Counted from the stretch's first letter, positions 1 to 9,247 are shown. The stretch is 64,000 nucleotides of DNA from Mannheimia varigena (GCF_013377235.1 NZ_CP016226.1:682001-746000); one strand, 5' to 3'. A program made the numbers and translations. The notes: generated by a model from the letters alone, not told the origin.

Positions 1-428
1 CCCCGCCCTTGTCTGCCGACTAATTGATAATTGGCATTGCTGAGGCTGGCATCTTTTGAAAGCAGATTAATGGTCGCATCAGAACCGGTCGCCTGAATTA
101 AGTTGTCTTGGTAGTTAAAATTGCCCTGCAAATACGCCATTCGGGCATTTTCGCCATCTTGCTCTACTCTAACCTGATCCGCCACAATCGAACGATTGCC
201 TTGCTTAATGCTCACATCACCGGTGTAAGTTGCATCTCGAGGCTGATTGATTACCGCACTGTCCGACTCAATAGTCACCGGCATTCTCAGCTGATCGCCT
301 TCTACCACTTCACCTTGGAATTGAGGCACGCCGAGCAAGCACTGCTGTTTTAAATCAGCCGCTGCATAATTGCTATAGCAGGCAGCCATCACTGCAAGAG
401 AGAGTAAGCTATAACGCTGTTTCATCAT
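1..428 (-). CDS. lptD: LPS-assembly protein LptD, N-terminal part (cut by window edge)
   Basis: Only the first ~142 codons are in the window; the gene runs off the left edge. LptD is the outer-membrane beta-barrel that inserts lipopolysaccharide into the outer leaflet. The visible part has a signal peptide (MKQRYSLLSLAVMAAC... ending near YAAA) followed by the start of an OstA/LptA-like domain ('GVPQFQGEVVEGDQ', 'ATYTGDVSIKQGNRSIVADQ'). Two tandem ATGs exist (428 and 425), with AAGGA just upstream; either could start the protein. It lies downstream of hemN on the same strand, separated by a terminator hairpin at 488-515. The barrel domain cannot be seen here. Confidence 0.85.
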   Translation of the reverse strand, partial: MMKQRYSLLSLAVMAACYSNYAAADLKQQCLLGVPQFQGEVVEGDQLRMPVTIESDSAVINQPRDATYTGDVSIKQGNRSIVADQVRVEQDGENARMAYLQGNFNYQDNLIQATGSDATINLLSKDASLSNANYQLVGRQGR

Positions 429-487
429 TTTTCCTTTCTAAATGGGGCAAGCGGTTAAATTTGTGTGATTTTTTACATTTTTGTATT

Positions 488-515
488 GTAGGGGCGAATT
501 GCTATTCGCCCCTAC
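488..515 (-). terminator. Perfect hairpin between hemN and lptD
   Basis: Inverted repeat with 12-bp arms (GTAGGGGCGAAT / ATTCGCCCCTAC) around a TGCT loop. It sits downstream of the hemN stop and upstream of lptD, so it probably ends the hemN transcript, although no strong T-run follows. A related GGGCGAA hairpin lies behind folE at 61574-61597, so this is probably a dispersed repeat family reused as terminators. Confidence 0.5.
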
Positions 516-589
516 GTTTCAACGTCTTCACTTCGATATTTGCGTTTCGATATTTTGCAAAAAATCCCTCAAAAACCACCGCTTGTGCG

Positions 590-1957
590 TTAAATAATAC
601 GGGAAAACTGCTGTCTTCTCGCTAACTGTCTTGAATACACATCAAAACATAAGCAAATGTTACGAATTAACAAACGTCCTCGTGGCGAAACCACAATGCC
701 GTTTTCGTTAATCGTTAATAAACCGTCTTCTGCCAACGGTTTGAGGAAAGTTAAATCTTCCGCAAAGTAGCTGTTGAAATCAATGCCATATTGCTGCTCG
801 ATGGTAGCAAAATCCAATTTGAAGTTACAAATTAAGGCTTTGATTACATCACGGCGAATGCAGTCATCTTGCGTCAGTGCAATACCTTTGTGCAAGGCAA
901 TGCCACGTTCTTCCACGTCTGCATAATATTTTTGCAGATCTTTTTGGTTTTGAGCGTAAGTGTCGCCCAACAGGCTGATTGCCGACACCCCCATTCCCAA
1001 TAAATCACACTCTTCTTGGGTAGTGTAACCTTGGAAATTGCGGTGCAAAATGCCTTTTTCTTGGGCGACGGCTAGTTCATCATCCGGTTTGGCGAAGTGA
1101 TCCATTCCGATAAATTTATAGCCGTTTTCACCTAAAAATTCGATAGATTTTTGTAAGATAGTGAGTTTGGTTTCCGGAGCCGGTAACATATCTTCTTTGA
1201 TCTTCACCTGAGCGGCAAATCGGCTTGGCAAATGGGCGTAGTTAAATACGCTCATACGATCCGGGTTGAGTTCCACCACACGCTCAAGGGTGTACATAAA
1301 ACTCTCCACATTTTGCTTCGGCAAGCCATAAATTAAATCCACGTTAGTAGAGACAAAACCTAGCTCTTTCGCTCGCTTCATCAAGGCAAAAATAAATTCT
1401 TCGTCTTGCTCACGGTTTACTAGCTTTTGCACCTCTTTGTCGAAGTCTTGAATACCCATACTGATGCGGTTAAAGCCAATCGCACGCAGGTGATCAAGCA
1501 TATCCAGCTCAATTTCACGAGGATCCATCTCAATACTGATTTCAGCCTCTTCGCTCACATCAAAATGGCTGCGTAGCATTTGCATTAAACGAGCAGATTG
1601 ATCTTCGTCTAAATACGTTGGTGTACCGCCGCCCCAGTGAATTTGCGTCACCAAACGATTTTTAAACAACGGTGCTCGACTTTTAATTTCACGTTCTAAA
1701 TAATCTAAATAGATTTCAACTTTATGGCGATGGCGAGTAATCACCTTGTTGCAGCCGCAGAAATAGCAAAGTTTATGGCAAAACGGAATATGCACATAAA
1801 GCGAAAGCGGACGCTCAGGATAACGAGCAGCCGCCGCAATAAAATCGTCATTGGTGTAGTTTTCGTTAAACTCCAACGCCGTTGGGTAAGAGGTGTAACG
1901 AGGGCCCGAATGGTTATATTTTTGAATCAGGGCAAGATCCCAAATAATTTCTGACAT
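590..1957 (-). CDS. hemN: Oxygen-independent coproporphyrinogen III oxidase HemN
   Basis: Radical SAM enzyme (455 aa) that decarboxylates coproporphyrinogen III to protoporphyrinogen IX during anaerobic haem synthesis in the cytoplasm. The HemN cluster signature CxxxCxxCxC is at residues 60-69 (CHKLCYFCGC), with the SAM-binding GGGTPT at about 109-114 and a C-terminal HemN domain. Length matches E. coli HemN (457 aa). The ATG at 1957 shares a base with the TAA of the preceding DUF2489 gene (TAATG), so the two are translationally coupled; yihI lies just upstream, as in related gammaproteobacteria. Confidence 0.95.
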   Translation of the reverse strand: MSEIIWDLALIQKYNHSGPRYTSYPTALEFNENYTNDDFIAAAARYPERPLSLYVHIPFCHKLCYFCGCNKVITRHRHKVEIYLDYLEREIKSRAPLFKNRLVTQIHWGGGTPTYLDEDQSARLMQMLRSHFDVSEEAEISIEMDPREIELDMLDHLRAIGFNRISMGIQDFDKEVQKLVNREQDEEFIFALMKRAKELGFVSTNVDLIYGLPKQNVESFMYTLERVVELNPDRMSVFNYAHLPSRFAAQVKIKEDMLPAPETKLTILQKSIEFLGENGYKFIGMDHFAKPDDELAVAQEKGILHRNFQGYTTQEECDLLGMGVSAISLLGDTYAQNQKDLQKYYADVEERGIALHKGIALTQDDCIRRDVIKALICNFKLDFATIEQQYGIDFNSYFAEDLTFLKPLAEDGLLTINENGIVVSPRGRLLIRNICLCFDVYSRQLARRQQFSRII

Positions 1958-2427
1958 TAGATAGCCTTTTTGATCTCTTCAATATCTTGTAATAGTTGCT
2001 GACACTCCAACTTAATTTGCTCGCTCAATTCGACTTCTTTCGCTTCACGCTCTAAATCAAGTTTCATCCGCTCATTGCGTTTTAGCTGTTTGCGTTCCTC
2101 TAAAATCGGCATATTTTCCACCACCTGATACAGCTCCCACATTGCCGTGTAGTGGCTTAATTTTTTGCCGAGAACATCTAACAACGGTTTTAAACGCAAC
2201 ACGCCTTCCGATAAATCGCACTGCTCTGAAATCATCGCCCGAGCAATCACATCAAGACTGTCTAAAATGCGTAAATAACGTGCTTTTTGAGCCTCTTTTG
2301 CTTCCTCAATTAACGCTTGTTCACGCTTTTTTTGCTGACGTAATTTCAACATCAAATAGCCGGCGTAACCGGCTAAAGAGACCAAAATTAAGACCGCTAG
2401 CACGATAAGGAATATTTTTAGCATCAT
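1957..2427 (-). CDS. DUF2489 family membrane-anchored protein
   Basis: 156 aa if started at the MMLKIF pair of ATGs at 2427/2424. The longest open frame begins at 2529, but that extension lies inside yihI in another frame and has no RBS, so I reject it. A single N-terminal membrane helix (residues ~4-26) is followed by a highly charged helical cytoplasmic domain. The shape and the yihI-hemN context match the DUF2489 family. Function is unknown. It starts 14 nt after the yihI stop and overlaps the hemN start by one base, so the three genes look like one operon. Confidence 0.75.
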   Translation of the reverse strand: MMLKIFLIVLAVLILVSLAGYAGYLMLKLRQQKKREQALIEEAKEAQKARYLRILDSLDVIARAMISEQCDLSEGVLRLKPLLDVLGKKLSHYTAMWELYQVVENMPILEERKQLKRNERMKLDLEREAKEVELSEQIKLECQQLLQDIEEIKKAI

Positions 2428-2440
2428 TCTCAGCAGCCTA

Positions 2441-3028
2441 TTAACGGAATTTGTTAATGTCCATAGTTTCAAACTGACGCAATAACGCATCGCCGGCGTC
2501 TGCATCGTCGTCTTCAAATTCAATACCAAGCTCCGTCATTAACTCATCAATGCGGTCTAGGCATTCATTCATAAATTTCTGATCTTCCGCTGAAAGCGTT
2601 TTGCCGGCTTCCAAATCATCAAGCAACTGGTTCAAACATTCGTTATTTTCCAACTGCTCTAACTCTTGCTCTGGTGAAAGCGTTGGTTTAACCAGCTCAA
2701 CCGGAACAGGCTTAATTGTGCGGCCTTTCTCCGGTTGATTCACAAACTCCACCATCAACGGCACTTTTTTACGGCTACCGATGCGTGGATCTTTTACTTC
2801 TTTCTCAACCGCTTTTTTCTGCTCTGCCGGATCAGCATTACGAGAACCGGTCGGTAAACCTTTATGTTTGCGTTTACGCTTTTCCTCACGAGCTTGAGCA
2901 TCTAACTCATAACGAGTTAATTTACGATTTTTACCACCACCTAATTTAGGGGTTGGTTGCTTTGACTTATCTGTTTTTCTTGCCGGCATAATATCAGTAA
3001 TGCGGCGTGTTTTTTTCGTACGACTCAT
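2441..3028 (-). CDS. yihI: Der GTPase-activating protein YihI
   Basis: 195 aa, very basic at the N-terminus and acidic at the C-terminus (EFEDDDADAGDA), which is the typical YihI composition. YihI stimulates GTP hydrolysis by the ribosome-assembly GTPase Der and so modulates 50S biogenesis. The lysine/arginine-rich start (MSRTKKTRRITDIMPARK) and the motif 'LTRYELDAQAREEKRKRKH' are characteristic. It is the first gene of the yihI-DUF2489-hemN cluster. Function rests on family knowledge. Confidence 0.88.
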   Translation of the reverse strand: MSRTKKTRRITDIMPARKTDKSKQPTPKLGGGKNRKLTRYELDAQAREEKRKRKHKGLPTGSRNADPAEQKKAVEKEVKDPRIGSRKKVPLMVEFVNQPEKGRTIKPVPVELVKPTLSPEQELEQLENNECLNQLLDDLEAGKTLSAEDQKFMNECLDRIDELMTELGIEFEDDDADAGDALLRQFETMDINKFR

Positions 3029-3103
3029 AATTCTTTAATCTAAAATTTTTAATAAACCGCTATTCTACAAGGAATTGCCTTGCCTTAATAGCGTTGATTT
3101 CAA

Positions 3104-3481
3104 TTAATGGTAAGTTTGCATAAAATGCTGATAGGCTTTGAGGAATTTTTCAAAATCATCTAAACCACAAAATGCGATGCTCTCTTCATTATAAAATTGA
3201 AAACCTTCTTCCATTTCTTCTTCATCGAAGGCAGCATCTAGGTTATTTGCTTTTGCCATTACTTCATCATAATCAAAATAAATACTGTATTCACGCCCTT
3301 CAAATACGCATTCGTAATGATTTGGAAAAGCCGCTCTGCACTTTTCAATTTCAGCAAAAATGGCTTCCAACTCTTTTGGATTACCTGTAATTTCAGTATT
3401 CAACCAACGGGCAAATGCCTCGTGATCCATTGAACATTTGGCCACAACACCGTGAATACTATGCGTAAATTGATATTCCAT
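3104..3481 (-). CDS. yacL: YacL/UPF0231 family protein
   Basis: 125 aa, acidic, no signal peptide or membrane segment. The order of conserved pieces (GVVAKCSM, 'EEEMEEGFQFYNEESIAFCG', 'FLKAYQHFM') matches the E. coli YacL family of unknown function. It stands alone between yihI and glnE on the same strand. The RBS GGAGAA is just upstream of the ATG at 3481. I infer no function. Confidence 0.8.
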   Translation of the reverse strand: MEYQFTHSIHGVVAKCSMDHEAFARWLNTEITGNPKELEAIFAEIEKCRAAFPNHYECVFEGREYSIYFDYDEVMAKANNLDAAFDEEEMEEGFQFYNEESIAFCGLDDFEKFLKAYQHFMQTYH

Positions 3482-3548
3482 ACATATTCTCCTCTTTGAC
3501 GGCTATTATAGCTTAACAAGCGGTTGTTTTTTGGAAAAATTTTACCAT

Positions 3549-6440
3549 TTAGTTTAATAATGATTGCCACATTCTTCTCACAAACTCTCTCTCTTTTACA
3601 AATTCCGTTGCTTCAACCATGCTTTCTTTGCGAAGTAGGTTTAAATGATGGATTTTATTACGGAGCGAAGTATAGCAATGTTTGAGTTGTTCACTCTCTG
3701 GTAAACTTAAAATCCCACATTCAACTGCACTATCGAAAATCCGCACATTATCAGACCATACCGCCATCTGTGGATTTTCATTGCTATGAGCCAGCACCAA
3801 ATATTGAGCAATAAATTCAATATCGGTAATGCCGCCTTGATCGGTTTTGATATTAAATTGATCTTGTGAGTGCGAGCTAAGATGTTGGTACATTTTTTCT
3901 CGCATTTCGCAAATTTCTTGACGTAATTGACCGCTTGTACGAGGTAACGCCAAAGTAGATTGGCGAATGCGTTCAAACTCTTGCCTTAAATGCTCTGCGC
4001 CAAACACACATCTTGCTCGCACAAGGGCTTGGGTTTCCCAAGTCCAGGCTTCATTTTTTTGGTAATGTTCATAGGCATTAAAGGTGCTGACCAAAAGCCC
4101 AGCCTCGCCTGATGGGCGAAGTCGCATATCCACCTCATATAACACACCTGCACTGGTATTAAGATTAAAAATTGAGTTAATTTTTTGAGCCAATTTTAAG
4201 TAAAATTGATGGCTTGAAATCTCTTTTTTACCACCAATCGTTTGGCTGTTCTCTGGGGCGTTATGCAAGAAAACCAAGTCGAGATCGGAATTGTAGCCTA
4301 GTTCAATCCCACCTAATTTTCCGTAACCAATAACCGCAAAGCCTTTTTCATCTGACTCTAAATGCTCAGGTGTGCCGAAACGCTGGCTGACTTGCTTCCA
4401 CGCCATATGTACTACTGCATTGATAATAGCTTCCGCTAAGTAAGTAAGATGATCGCTGATCTTCATTACTGGCAGCACGCCTAAAATATCGGAGGCAGCT
4501 ATACGTAAAATTTGCGTTTGTTTGAACTGGCGCAAACCATCAATCAGAGTCTCTTCATCTTCTTCAGGAATACGGATTAAATAATCCTGCAAGGCTGATT
4601 GATATTGCTCAAGCTCTAGCACTTCGGTTAAACCATTGTATCTCATCAGCTCATCAAGCAACATTGGGTAACGAGCAATTTGCTCGGCAATCATCACTGA
4701 TTTGCTACAAAGCGTTAAAAGCTGTGGCAAGATCTGCTCTCGTTCAACCATCAATTCAAGATAGGTTGTTCGTGTAGTGATTTTATCTACAATATTGAGC
4801 AAACGAGGTAGAAGCAATAAATAATCTTCACGCTCAAAAATACTATCTGCGATTTTAGGCATTAAATTGCGAAGAACCTCTCGCCCTCTTACTCCAATCG
4901 GGCGTTTTACCCAATCTTGGAAAGTTGTGGAGAAATGGTGGAAAATTGTCTCATAATCGCTTTCTGCAACTTGGGGGTAATTTTTTAATACGGCGGATAA
5001 ATCTTCTAATGAGATAGTGTAATTTAGAATATCTTTCCATTCGGCTAATTTTTCATTTAATGGACTGGCTTCATCTTCACTTTCTTCCTCGCCAATCAAT
5101 TCATTAAAAATATGGCGAACCTCATTTTGATAACCATTTAACACCGCTAAAAATCCCGCCCAATCATTAAATTGATGTTCTATAAAAATAACCGTTTCGC
5201 TATTTAATTCTTGCTGCCAATAGCATTGGCAAGCAAAGATAAGGCGAGCTCGATCCTCAGGATCTGTTGGTAAAGTTTGTGTTTGTTTGTCATCAATCGC
5301 TTGTAGCACATTCTCTACTTGGCGGTAAAAAGTGTAGGCATTATGCAGTTTTTCTACCTGTGCTTGCGTTAATAAATTCAAATCACTCAAGCGAGGAAGG
5401 ACTTTTAATAGACTACGTTCCTGTAAAATTTTATCTCGCCCACCACGAATCATTTGGAAGGTTTGTACAATAAATTCTACTTCCCGAATGCCGCCTGCAC
5501 CAAGTTTGATGTTATCCGCTAAGTTACGGCGAACTACTTCACGGCTGATTTTCTGCTTCATTTCACGCAGAGATTGGATCGCCGAAAAATCTAAATAACG
5601 GCGGTAAACAAAAGGACGTAGCATCTGTTTTAAGTAGCGATGATTGATGTTTTGGCTCTCTTCACCCAAAATTTTGGCTTTAATCATCGCATAACGTTCC
5701 CAATCACGCCCTTGCTCTTGGTAGTAATCCTCCATTGCGGCAAAACTGAATACTAACGCACCACTGTCGCCAAAAGGGCGAAGCCGCATATCAGTACGAT
5801 ACACAAAACCATCAGCGGTAATATCATCAAGAGCTTTAATTAAACGCTGACCGAGTCGGGTAAAAAATTTGCTGTTTTCAATCGGCTTACGTCCACCCAC
5901 TGTTTCGCCGGCATCAGGGTAAGTAAAGATAAGGTCGATATCAGAAGAAAAATTTAGTTCTCCTCCACCGAGTTTTCCCATTCCCAAAATCAGTAGTTCT
6001 TGCTGCTCACCTAAGCTATTCATTGGTGTTCCGTATTCTTCACAGCATCTTTTGAATAGCCAATCTCTTGCAGCTAAAATTAGGCTTTCTGCTAAGTCTG
6101 ATAAACGTTGAAACACAAATTCAACCGTAGCGAGTTTGTTTGATTGCAGAAAACTCAAACGAGATAATTCCCGATGGCGGAATAGTCGTAGTTCTCGGCT
6201 AAGTTGTTCTTCATTTTCTGCTGTTACCAGAAGCTCATTTAAACGAGAAAGGTAATTGCCGCATTCATTAGTTGTAGGAAGATTGTTTTTCCATTCAGCA
6301 AACAAATCAGGCTGTTTTTGCAAAGTTTGTGTAACCAAATTCGACATCGCCATTGCTACAACAAGCGGTTGAATTTGCTCAGAATTTTGCAAATCAGCAG
6401 GCAAAGTGAATTGAGATTGGGAGATTAGGGTGGTAAGCAT
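3549..6440 (-). CDS. glnE: Bifunctional glutamine synthetase adenylyltransferase/deadenylylase GlnE
   Basis: 963 aa, close to the E. coli size (946 aa). The enzyme adds or removes AMP on glutamine synthetase in response to PII and glutamine, tuning nitrogen assimilation. Two nucleotidyltransferase domains are visible: the N-terminal deadenylylase domain with GMGKLGGGELNFSSDIDLIF at ~153-172, and the C-terminal adenylyltransferase domain with GYGKLGGIELGYNSDLDLVF near ~690. Each is followed by the family's helical regulatory segments ('MRLRPFGDSGAL', 'MRLRPSGEAGLL'). Both active sites keep the SDxD acidic pair, so both activities are expected. Confidence 0.96.
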   Translation of the reverse strand: MLTTLISQSQFTLPADLQNSEQIQPLVVAMAMSNLVTQTLQKQPDLFAEWKNNLPTTNECGNYLSRLNELLVTAENEEQLSRELRLFRHRELSRLSFLQSNKLATVEFVFQRLSDLAESLILAARDWLFKRCCEEYGTPMNSLGEQQELLILGMGKLGGGELNFSSDIDLIFTYPDAGETVGGRKPIENSKFFTRLGQRLIKALDDITADGFVYRTDMRLRPFGDSGALVFSFAAMEDYYQEQGRDWERYAMIKAKILGEESQNINHRYLKQMLRPFVYRRYLDFSAIQSLREMKQKISREVVRRNLADNIKLGAGGIREVEFIVQTFQMIRGGRDKILQERSLLKVLPRLSDLNLLTQAQVEKLHNAYTFYRQVENVLQAIDDKQTQTLPTDPEDRARLIFACQCYWQQELNSETVIFIEHQFNDWAGFLAVLNGYQNEVRHIFNELIGEEESEDEASPLNEKLAEWKDILNYTISLEDLSAVLKNYPQVAESDYETIFHHFSTTFQDWVKRPIGVRGREVLRNLMPKIADSIFEREDYLLLLPRLLNIVDKITTRTTYLELMVEREQILPQLLTLCSKSVMIAEQIARYPMLLDELMRYNGLTEVLELEQYQSALQDYLIRIPEEDEETLIDGLRQFKQTQILRIAASDILGVLPVMKISDHLTYLAEAIINAVVHMAWKQVSQRFGTPEHLESDEKGFAVIGYGKLGGIELGYNSDLDLVFLHNAPENSQTIGGKKEISSHQFYLKLAQKINSIFNLNTSAGVLYEVDMRLRPSGEAGLLVSTFNAYEHYQKNEAWTWETQALVRARCVFGAEHLRQEFERIRQSTLALPRTSGQLRQEICEMREKMYQHLSSHSQDQFNIKTDQGGITDIEFIAQYLVLAHSNENPQMAVWSDNVRIFDSAVECGILSLPESEQLKHCYTSLRNKIHHLNLLRKESMVEATEFVKEREFVRRMWQSLLN

Positions 6441-6488
6441 AAATTTAGGCTCAAATTGGGAATAGATAGGTATTTTACACTCGAACCA

Positions 6489-6605
6489 TTCCCCTCTTTA
6501 GCAAAGAGGGGTTAGGGGAGATTTGGCAGAGGTAATTTTACGCTCATAGGAAATTTTAACATCGTAATCAAATCTCCCCCTGCCCCTCTTTTCTAAAGAG
6601 GGGAG
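6489..6605. repeat. Long imperfect inverted repeat (cruciform-type element)
   Basis: Left arm 6489-6524 and right arm 6570-6605 are inverted copies (AATCTCCCC...CCCCTCTTT...AAAGAGGGG). Each arm also folds on itself (CCCCTCTTT-AGC-AAAGAGGGG). The 45-bp centre has no coding capacity. It lies between glnE and yciI, both minus strand. It could terminate yciI or be a small non-autonomous repeat; there is no transposase here. Confidence 0.6.
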
Positions 6606-6611
6606 AAAAAA

Positions 6612-6893
6612 TTAAAACACTCTCTTAAACGGCTTAACAATCACATCGCCATATACGCCAGCATCAACATAAGGATCTTGGTTTGCCCATTGTTGAGCTT
6701 CTTCAAGCGAGTTAAATTCAGCAATGACTGTTGAACCTGTTATGCCAGTGCCGTCTTCCGTTGGATTAGGACCGGCAATTAATAAACGCTCTTCAGCCTG
6801 CAATTTTTCTAAGCGAGCTAAATGTGCAGGGCGAACTTCTAAACGTTTTTCCAGCGTGTTCGGATTATCTTGAGCAAAAATTACGTAATACAT
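6612..6893 (-). CDS. yciI: YciI family protein
   Basis: 93 aa, the usual length of YciI, a small ferredoxin-like-fold protein of unclear role. Conserved elements include the N-terminal 'MYYVIFAQDNPNTLEKRL', a histidine in 'RPAHLARLEKL', and 'AQQWANQDPYVDAGVYGDV'. The start at 6893 lies 1 nt after the yciA stop (6895), so it is the last gene of the yciC-yciB-yciA-yciI unit, a grouping also seen in E. coli. No catalytic function is assigned. Confidence 0.9.
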   Translation of the reverse strand: MYYVIFAQDNPNTLEKRLEVRPAHLARLEKLQAEERLLIAGPNPTEDGTGITGSTVIAEFNSLEEAQQWANQDPYVDAGVYGDVIVKPFKRVF

Positions 6894-6894
6894 A

Positions 6895-7356
6895 CTATTC
6901 TCCTTGTTCGGTATTTTGGGTAATTAATGATAAGGCTTCATCTAATTCCGGATTATTCTCTCTTGGTACAGCACGAGGTCTACCTTCTTTATCAGTAGCA
7001 ACATAGGTAAATAACGCTTCTGTTACCAGAAAACGTTCACGCGTGCCTTCATAAACCTGCTTGATAAACACTTCAACTTTCACTTGCATCGAAGAACGAC
7101 CAATGTGCATCAGTTTGCCATAACAACACACCACATCACCGACAGAAATTGGTCTATGGAAGATCATTTTATCTACCGTTACGGTAACAACTCTACCTTT
7201 TGCGAGTTCTTTCGCTAAAATTGCACCGCCTAAGTCCATCTGGGACATAATCCAACCACCAAAAATATCGCCATTAGCATTGGTGTCTGATGGCATTGCA
7301 AGCGTTCTTAAAATCAGTTTCCCTTCAGGATCTTTTTCGTAAGGTTTATTTTTCAT
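6895..7356 (-). CDS. yciA: Acyl-CoA thioesterase YciA
   Basis: 153 aa hotdog-fold thioesterase that hydrolyses a broad range of acyl-CoAs in the cytoplasm. The family motif 'MPSDTNANGDIFGGWIMSQM' near residue 20 holds the catalytic N/D region, and the C-terminal 'FTYVATDKEGRPRAVP' is typical of YciA. The first codons overlap the end of yciB by 11 nt, which suggests translational coupling within the yci operon. Confidence 0.93.
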   Translation of the reverse strand: MKNKPYEKDPEGKLILRTLAMPSDTNANGDIFGGWIMSQMDLGGAILAKELAKGRVVTVTVDKMIFHRPISVGDVVCCYGKLMHIGRSSMQVKVEVFIKQVYEGTRERFLVTEALFTYVATDKEGRPRAVPRENNPELDEALSLITQNTEQGE

Positions 7357-7903
7357 CTTGTTTTTCCTGTTTTTCAGCCTCTTTTAGGTAAGGATAAAGT
7401 ACAAAACCCGTTATAACCGTTGCAACCAATGTTAAACCGATAATACCGAAGGACTTAAAATCAACCCAAGCATCTTCGGATAAATATTGGCTAATATAAA
7501 TATTAAGCAACATACAAATAATAAAGAAAATAGCCCAACCGAAGTTGATTTTATTCCACACTTGATCAGGCAAATTAATTTCCTTACCGAGTAATTTTTT
7601 AATTAGCGGAGCTTTAAATACAAACTGGCTCACTAATAACACGATAGCAAAAAGCGAATAAACGATGGTAACTTTCCACTGTAAATATTTCACTTCATTA
7701 AAATAAGCACTGAGCAAACCAAAAAAGACCACCGCTCCGCCCATAATCACTTGCTGTTTTTCAACTTTGCCGTAAAACACTTTTAAGGCGATCATTTGTG
7801 CAATGGTCGCAATCACTAGTACGATAGACGCCATTTGAATGCCGTCCATTTTATAGACAACAAAAAACAGAATCAGCGGAATAAATTCAAGTAACTGTTT
7901 CAT
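7346..7903 (-). CDS. yciB: Inner-membrane septation protein A (YciB/IspZ)
   Basis: 185 aa polytopic membrane protein with about five hydrophobic segments. The start 'MKQLLEFIPLILFFVVYKM' and 'VWNKINFGWAIFFI' are YciB hallmarks. The family contributes to cell-envelope and septum integrity; Shigella ispZ mutants have defects in septation and spreading. It lies between yciC (10 nt upstream) and yciA (overlapping). Confidence 0.92.
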   Translation of the reverse strand: MKQLLEFIPLILFFVVYKMDGIQMASIVLVIATIAQMIALKVFYGKVEKQQVIMGGAVVFFGLLSAYFNEVKYLQWKVTIVYSLFAIVLLVSQFVFKAPLIKKLLGKEINLPDQVWNKINFGWAIFFIICMLLNIYISQYLSEDAWVDFKSFGIIGLTLVATVITGFVLYPYLKEAEKQEKQDEK

Positions 7904-7913
7904 TTCATCTCCA

Positions 7914-8660
7914 TTAACTCGCTGACATTTGGCGATAAACTTGGTAAAAGCGGAAGCTAAAAATTGCCATAAATATATTAATTACCGCACTAAAAATAAC
8001 AGTAATTACTGCACCTACAATATCATTGCCAAAAACCGTAAGTAATCGAGATAGCATACCCGGTAATAAATAAGAAATCACACAGAATAAAATTAACGGT
8101 AGCATTTTTCCACGTGATAATTGGAAGGTAAATTTAATACTTTCTGATAAAGTTTTCTGTGGTTTCTCCAATAAATAAGCATAAATCACAAGCGATAACT
8201 TAATGAAAAAATAAAAACCAATCGCTAACACAGGCAGAGCAATAATCACGGTTTCAGGTGATGCCATCGCAAAAGAAGCCCCGAGTGAAAGTGGCATTAC
8301 CATAATAAACTGCAACATTAAAACAGGTAAAAAGTGTTTTAGTGCTCCACTTGCATTTTGGAAAAAGTGCTGGTAATTGCCATTATTAATAGATTGAATG
8401 TTTAAAATCATCAATACAGTTAAAAATAAATTAGCGATTCCTAATAAAACTGTTGGCATTAAAATAGATAATAATTTTGAGCTATCAATTTGAATTTGTT
8501 GTAGCCGCTGATCTGCTGCCATTTCCGGCGAAGCTGGCAATAATAAAATAAATGCTAGCTGCACTACCACAATAATCATTATCGCAAACAGCGTAAAAGA
8601 TTGCTGATTACGCATAAAATTCCAACTTTGTTGGAATAAATCCACAAATTTAATTGGCAT
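7914..8660 (-). CDS. yciC: YciC family (UPF0259) membrane protein
   Basis: 248 aa with about six transmembrane segments. The pattern ('FQQSWNFMRNQQSFTLFAI', the internal 'MLPLILFCVISYLLPGML', and the C-terminal 'FRFYQVYRQM') matches the UPF0259/YciC family. Molecular function is unknown. It is the first gene of the yciC-yciB-yciA-yciI operon and is divergent from yfbV, sharing a 130-bp upstream region. Confidence 0.85.
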   Translation of the reverse strand: MPIKFVDLFQQSWNFMRNQQSFTLFAIMIIVVVQLAFILLLPASPEMAADQRLQQIQIDSSKLLSILMPTVLLGIANLFLTVLMILNIQSINNGNYQHFFQNASGALKHFLPVLMLQFIMVMPLSLGASFAMASPETVIIALPVLAIGFYFFIKLSLVIYAYLLEKPQKTLSESIKFTFQLSRGKMLPLILFCVISYLLPGMLSRLLTVFGNDIVGAVITVIFSAVINIFMAIFSFRFYQVYRQMSAS

Positions 8661-8790
8661 AAAATATCCTTCAAATAAGTTGTAAACATTTTGTTGTAAA
8701 GTATAGCAAGTGTTAGCCCAAACTGCATTAAGCTATTGTAGATTTTAGCAAGTTAGCTACAATAAAAGAAAAGATTGAAAGAGAAAAACT

Positions 8791-9228
8791 ATGTTAAGCC
8801 TATTTGAAGCAGGGCAACGCTATTTAAACACCCTGCCTAATCAGAAAAAATTAGCGAATTTTATGCCTGATTATCACATCATTCGTTTAGTAAAATTTTC
8901 ATCGAAAGTGATGCCTGCTTTTGCCTGTTTTGCATTAGTATGGCAATATTTTTTCGCCGACCCTACACAATCAATTTTAGCCAATTCGGTTTTAACCGCT
9001 ATTTTTGCGATCTCCATTCCGTTTCAAGGGCTGTATTGGCTAGGCAAACGGGCAAGAACGCCGCTCTCATTATCACTGCTTCAATGGTATGAAACACTTA
9101 GACAAAAATTGATTACAGCCCAAGTAAAAATTGAAGATGAACAAACAGCACCTTCTTTCCAAGATTTTGCAAATTTACTGAAATTAGCAGAAGAAACGTG
9201 GGGAAATGAATATTTTGATGAGCTTTGA
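8791..9228 (+). CDS. yfbV: YfbV (UPF0208) membrane protein
   Basis: 145 aa with two membrane helices (about residues 38-56 and 68-92) and soluble ends. The N-terminal 'LFEAGQRYLNTLPNQKKL' and 'FPFQGLYWLGKR'-like segment are typical. In E. coli YfbV insulates the Ter macrodomain by limiting MatP action; whether that role holds here is inference. It is a single-gene unit followed by the hairpin at 9248-9272. Confidence 0.87.
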   Translation: MLSLFEAGQRYLNTLPNQKKLANFMPDYHIIRLVKFSSKVMPAFACFALVWQYFFADPTQSILANSVLTAIFAISIPFQGLYWLGKRARTPLSLSLLQWYETLRQKLITAQVKIEDEQTAPSFQDFANLLKLAEETWGNEYFDEL

Positions 9229-9247
9229 AAGCCCAAAAGAAAAAAAA

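Noticed and set aside
1957..2529. Longer 190-aa version of the DUF2489 protein
   Set aside because: The extra N-terminus lies inside yihI in another frame and breaks the membrane-anchor start; the ATG at 2427 is better.
6489..6605. Insertion sequence
   Set aside because: Only 117 bp with no transposase coding capacity; described as a repeat instead.
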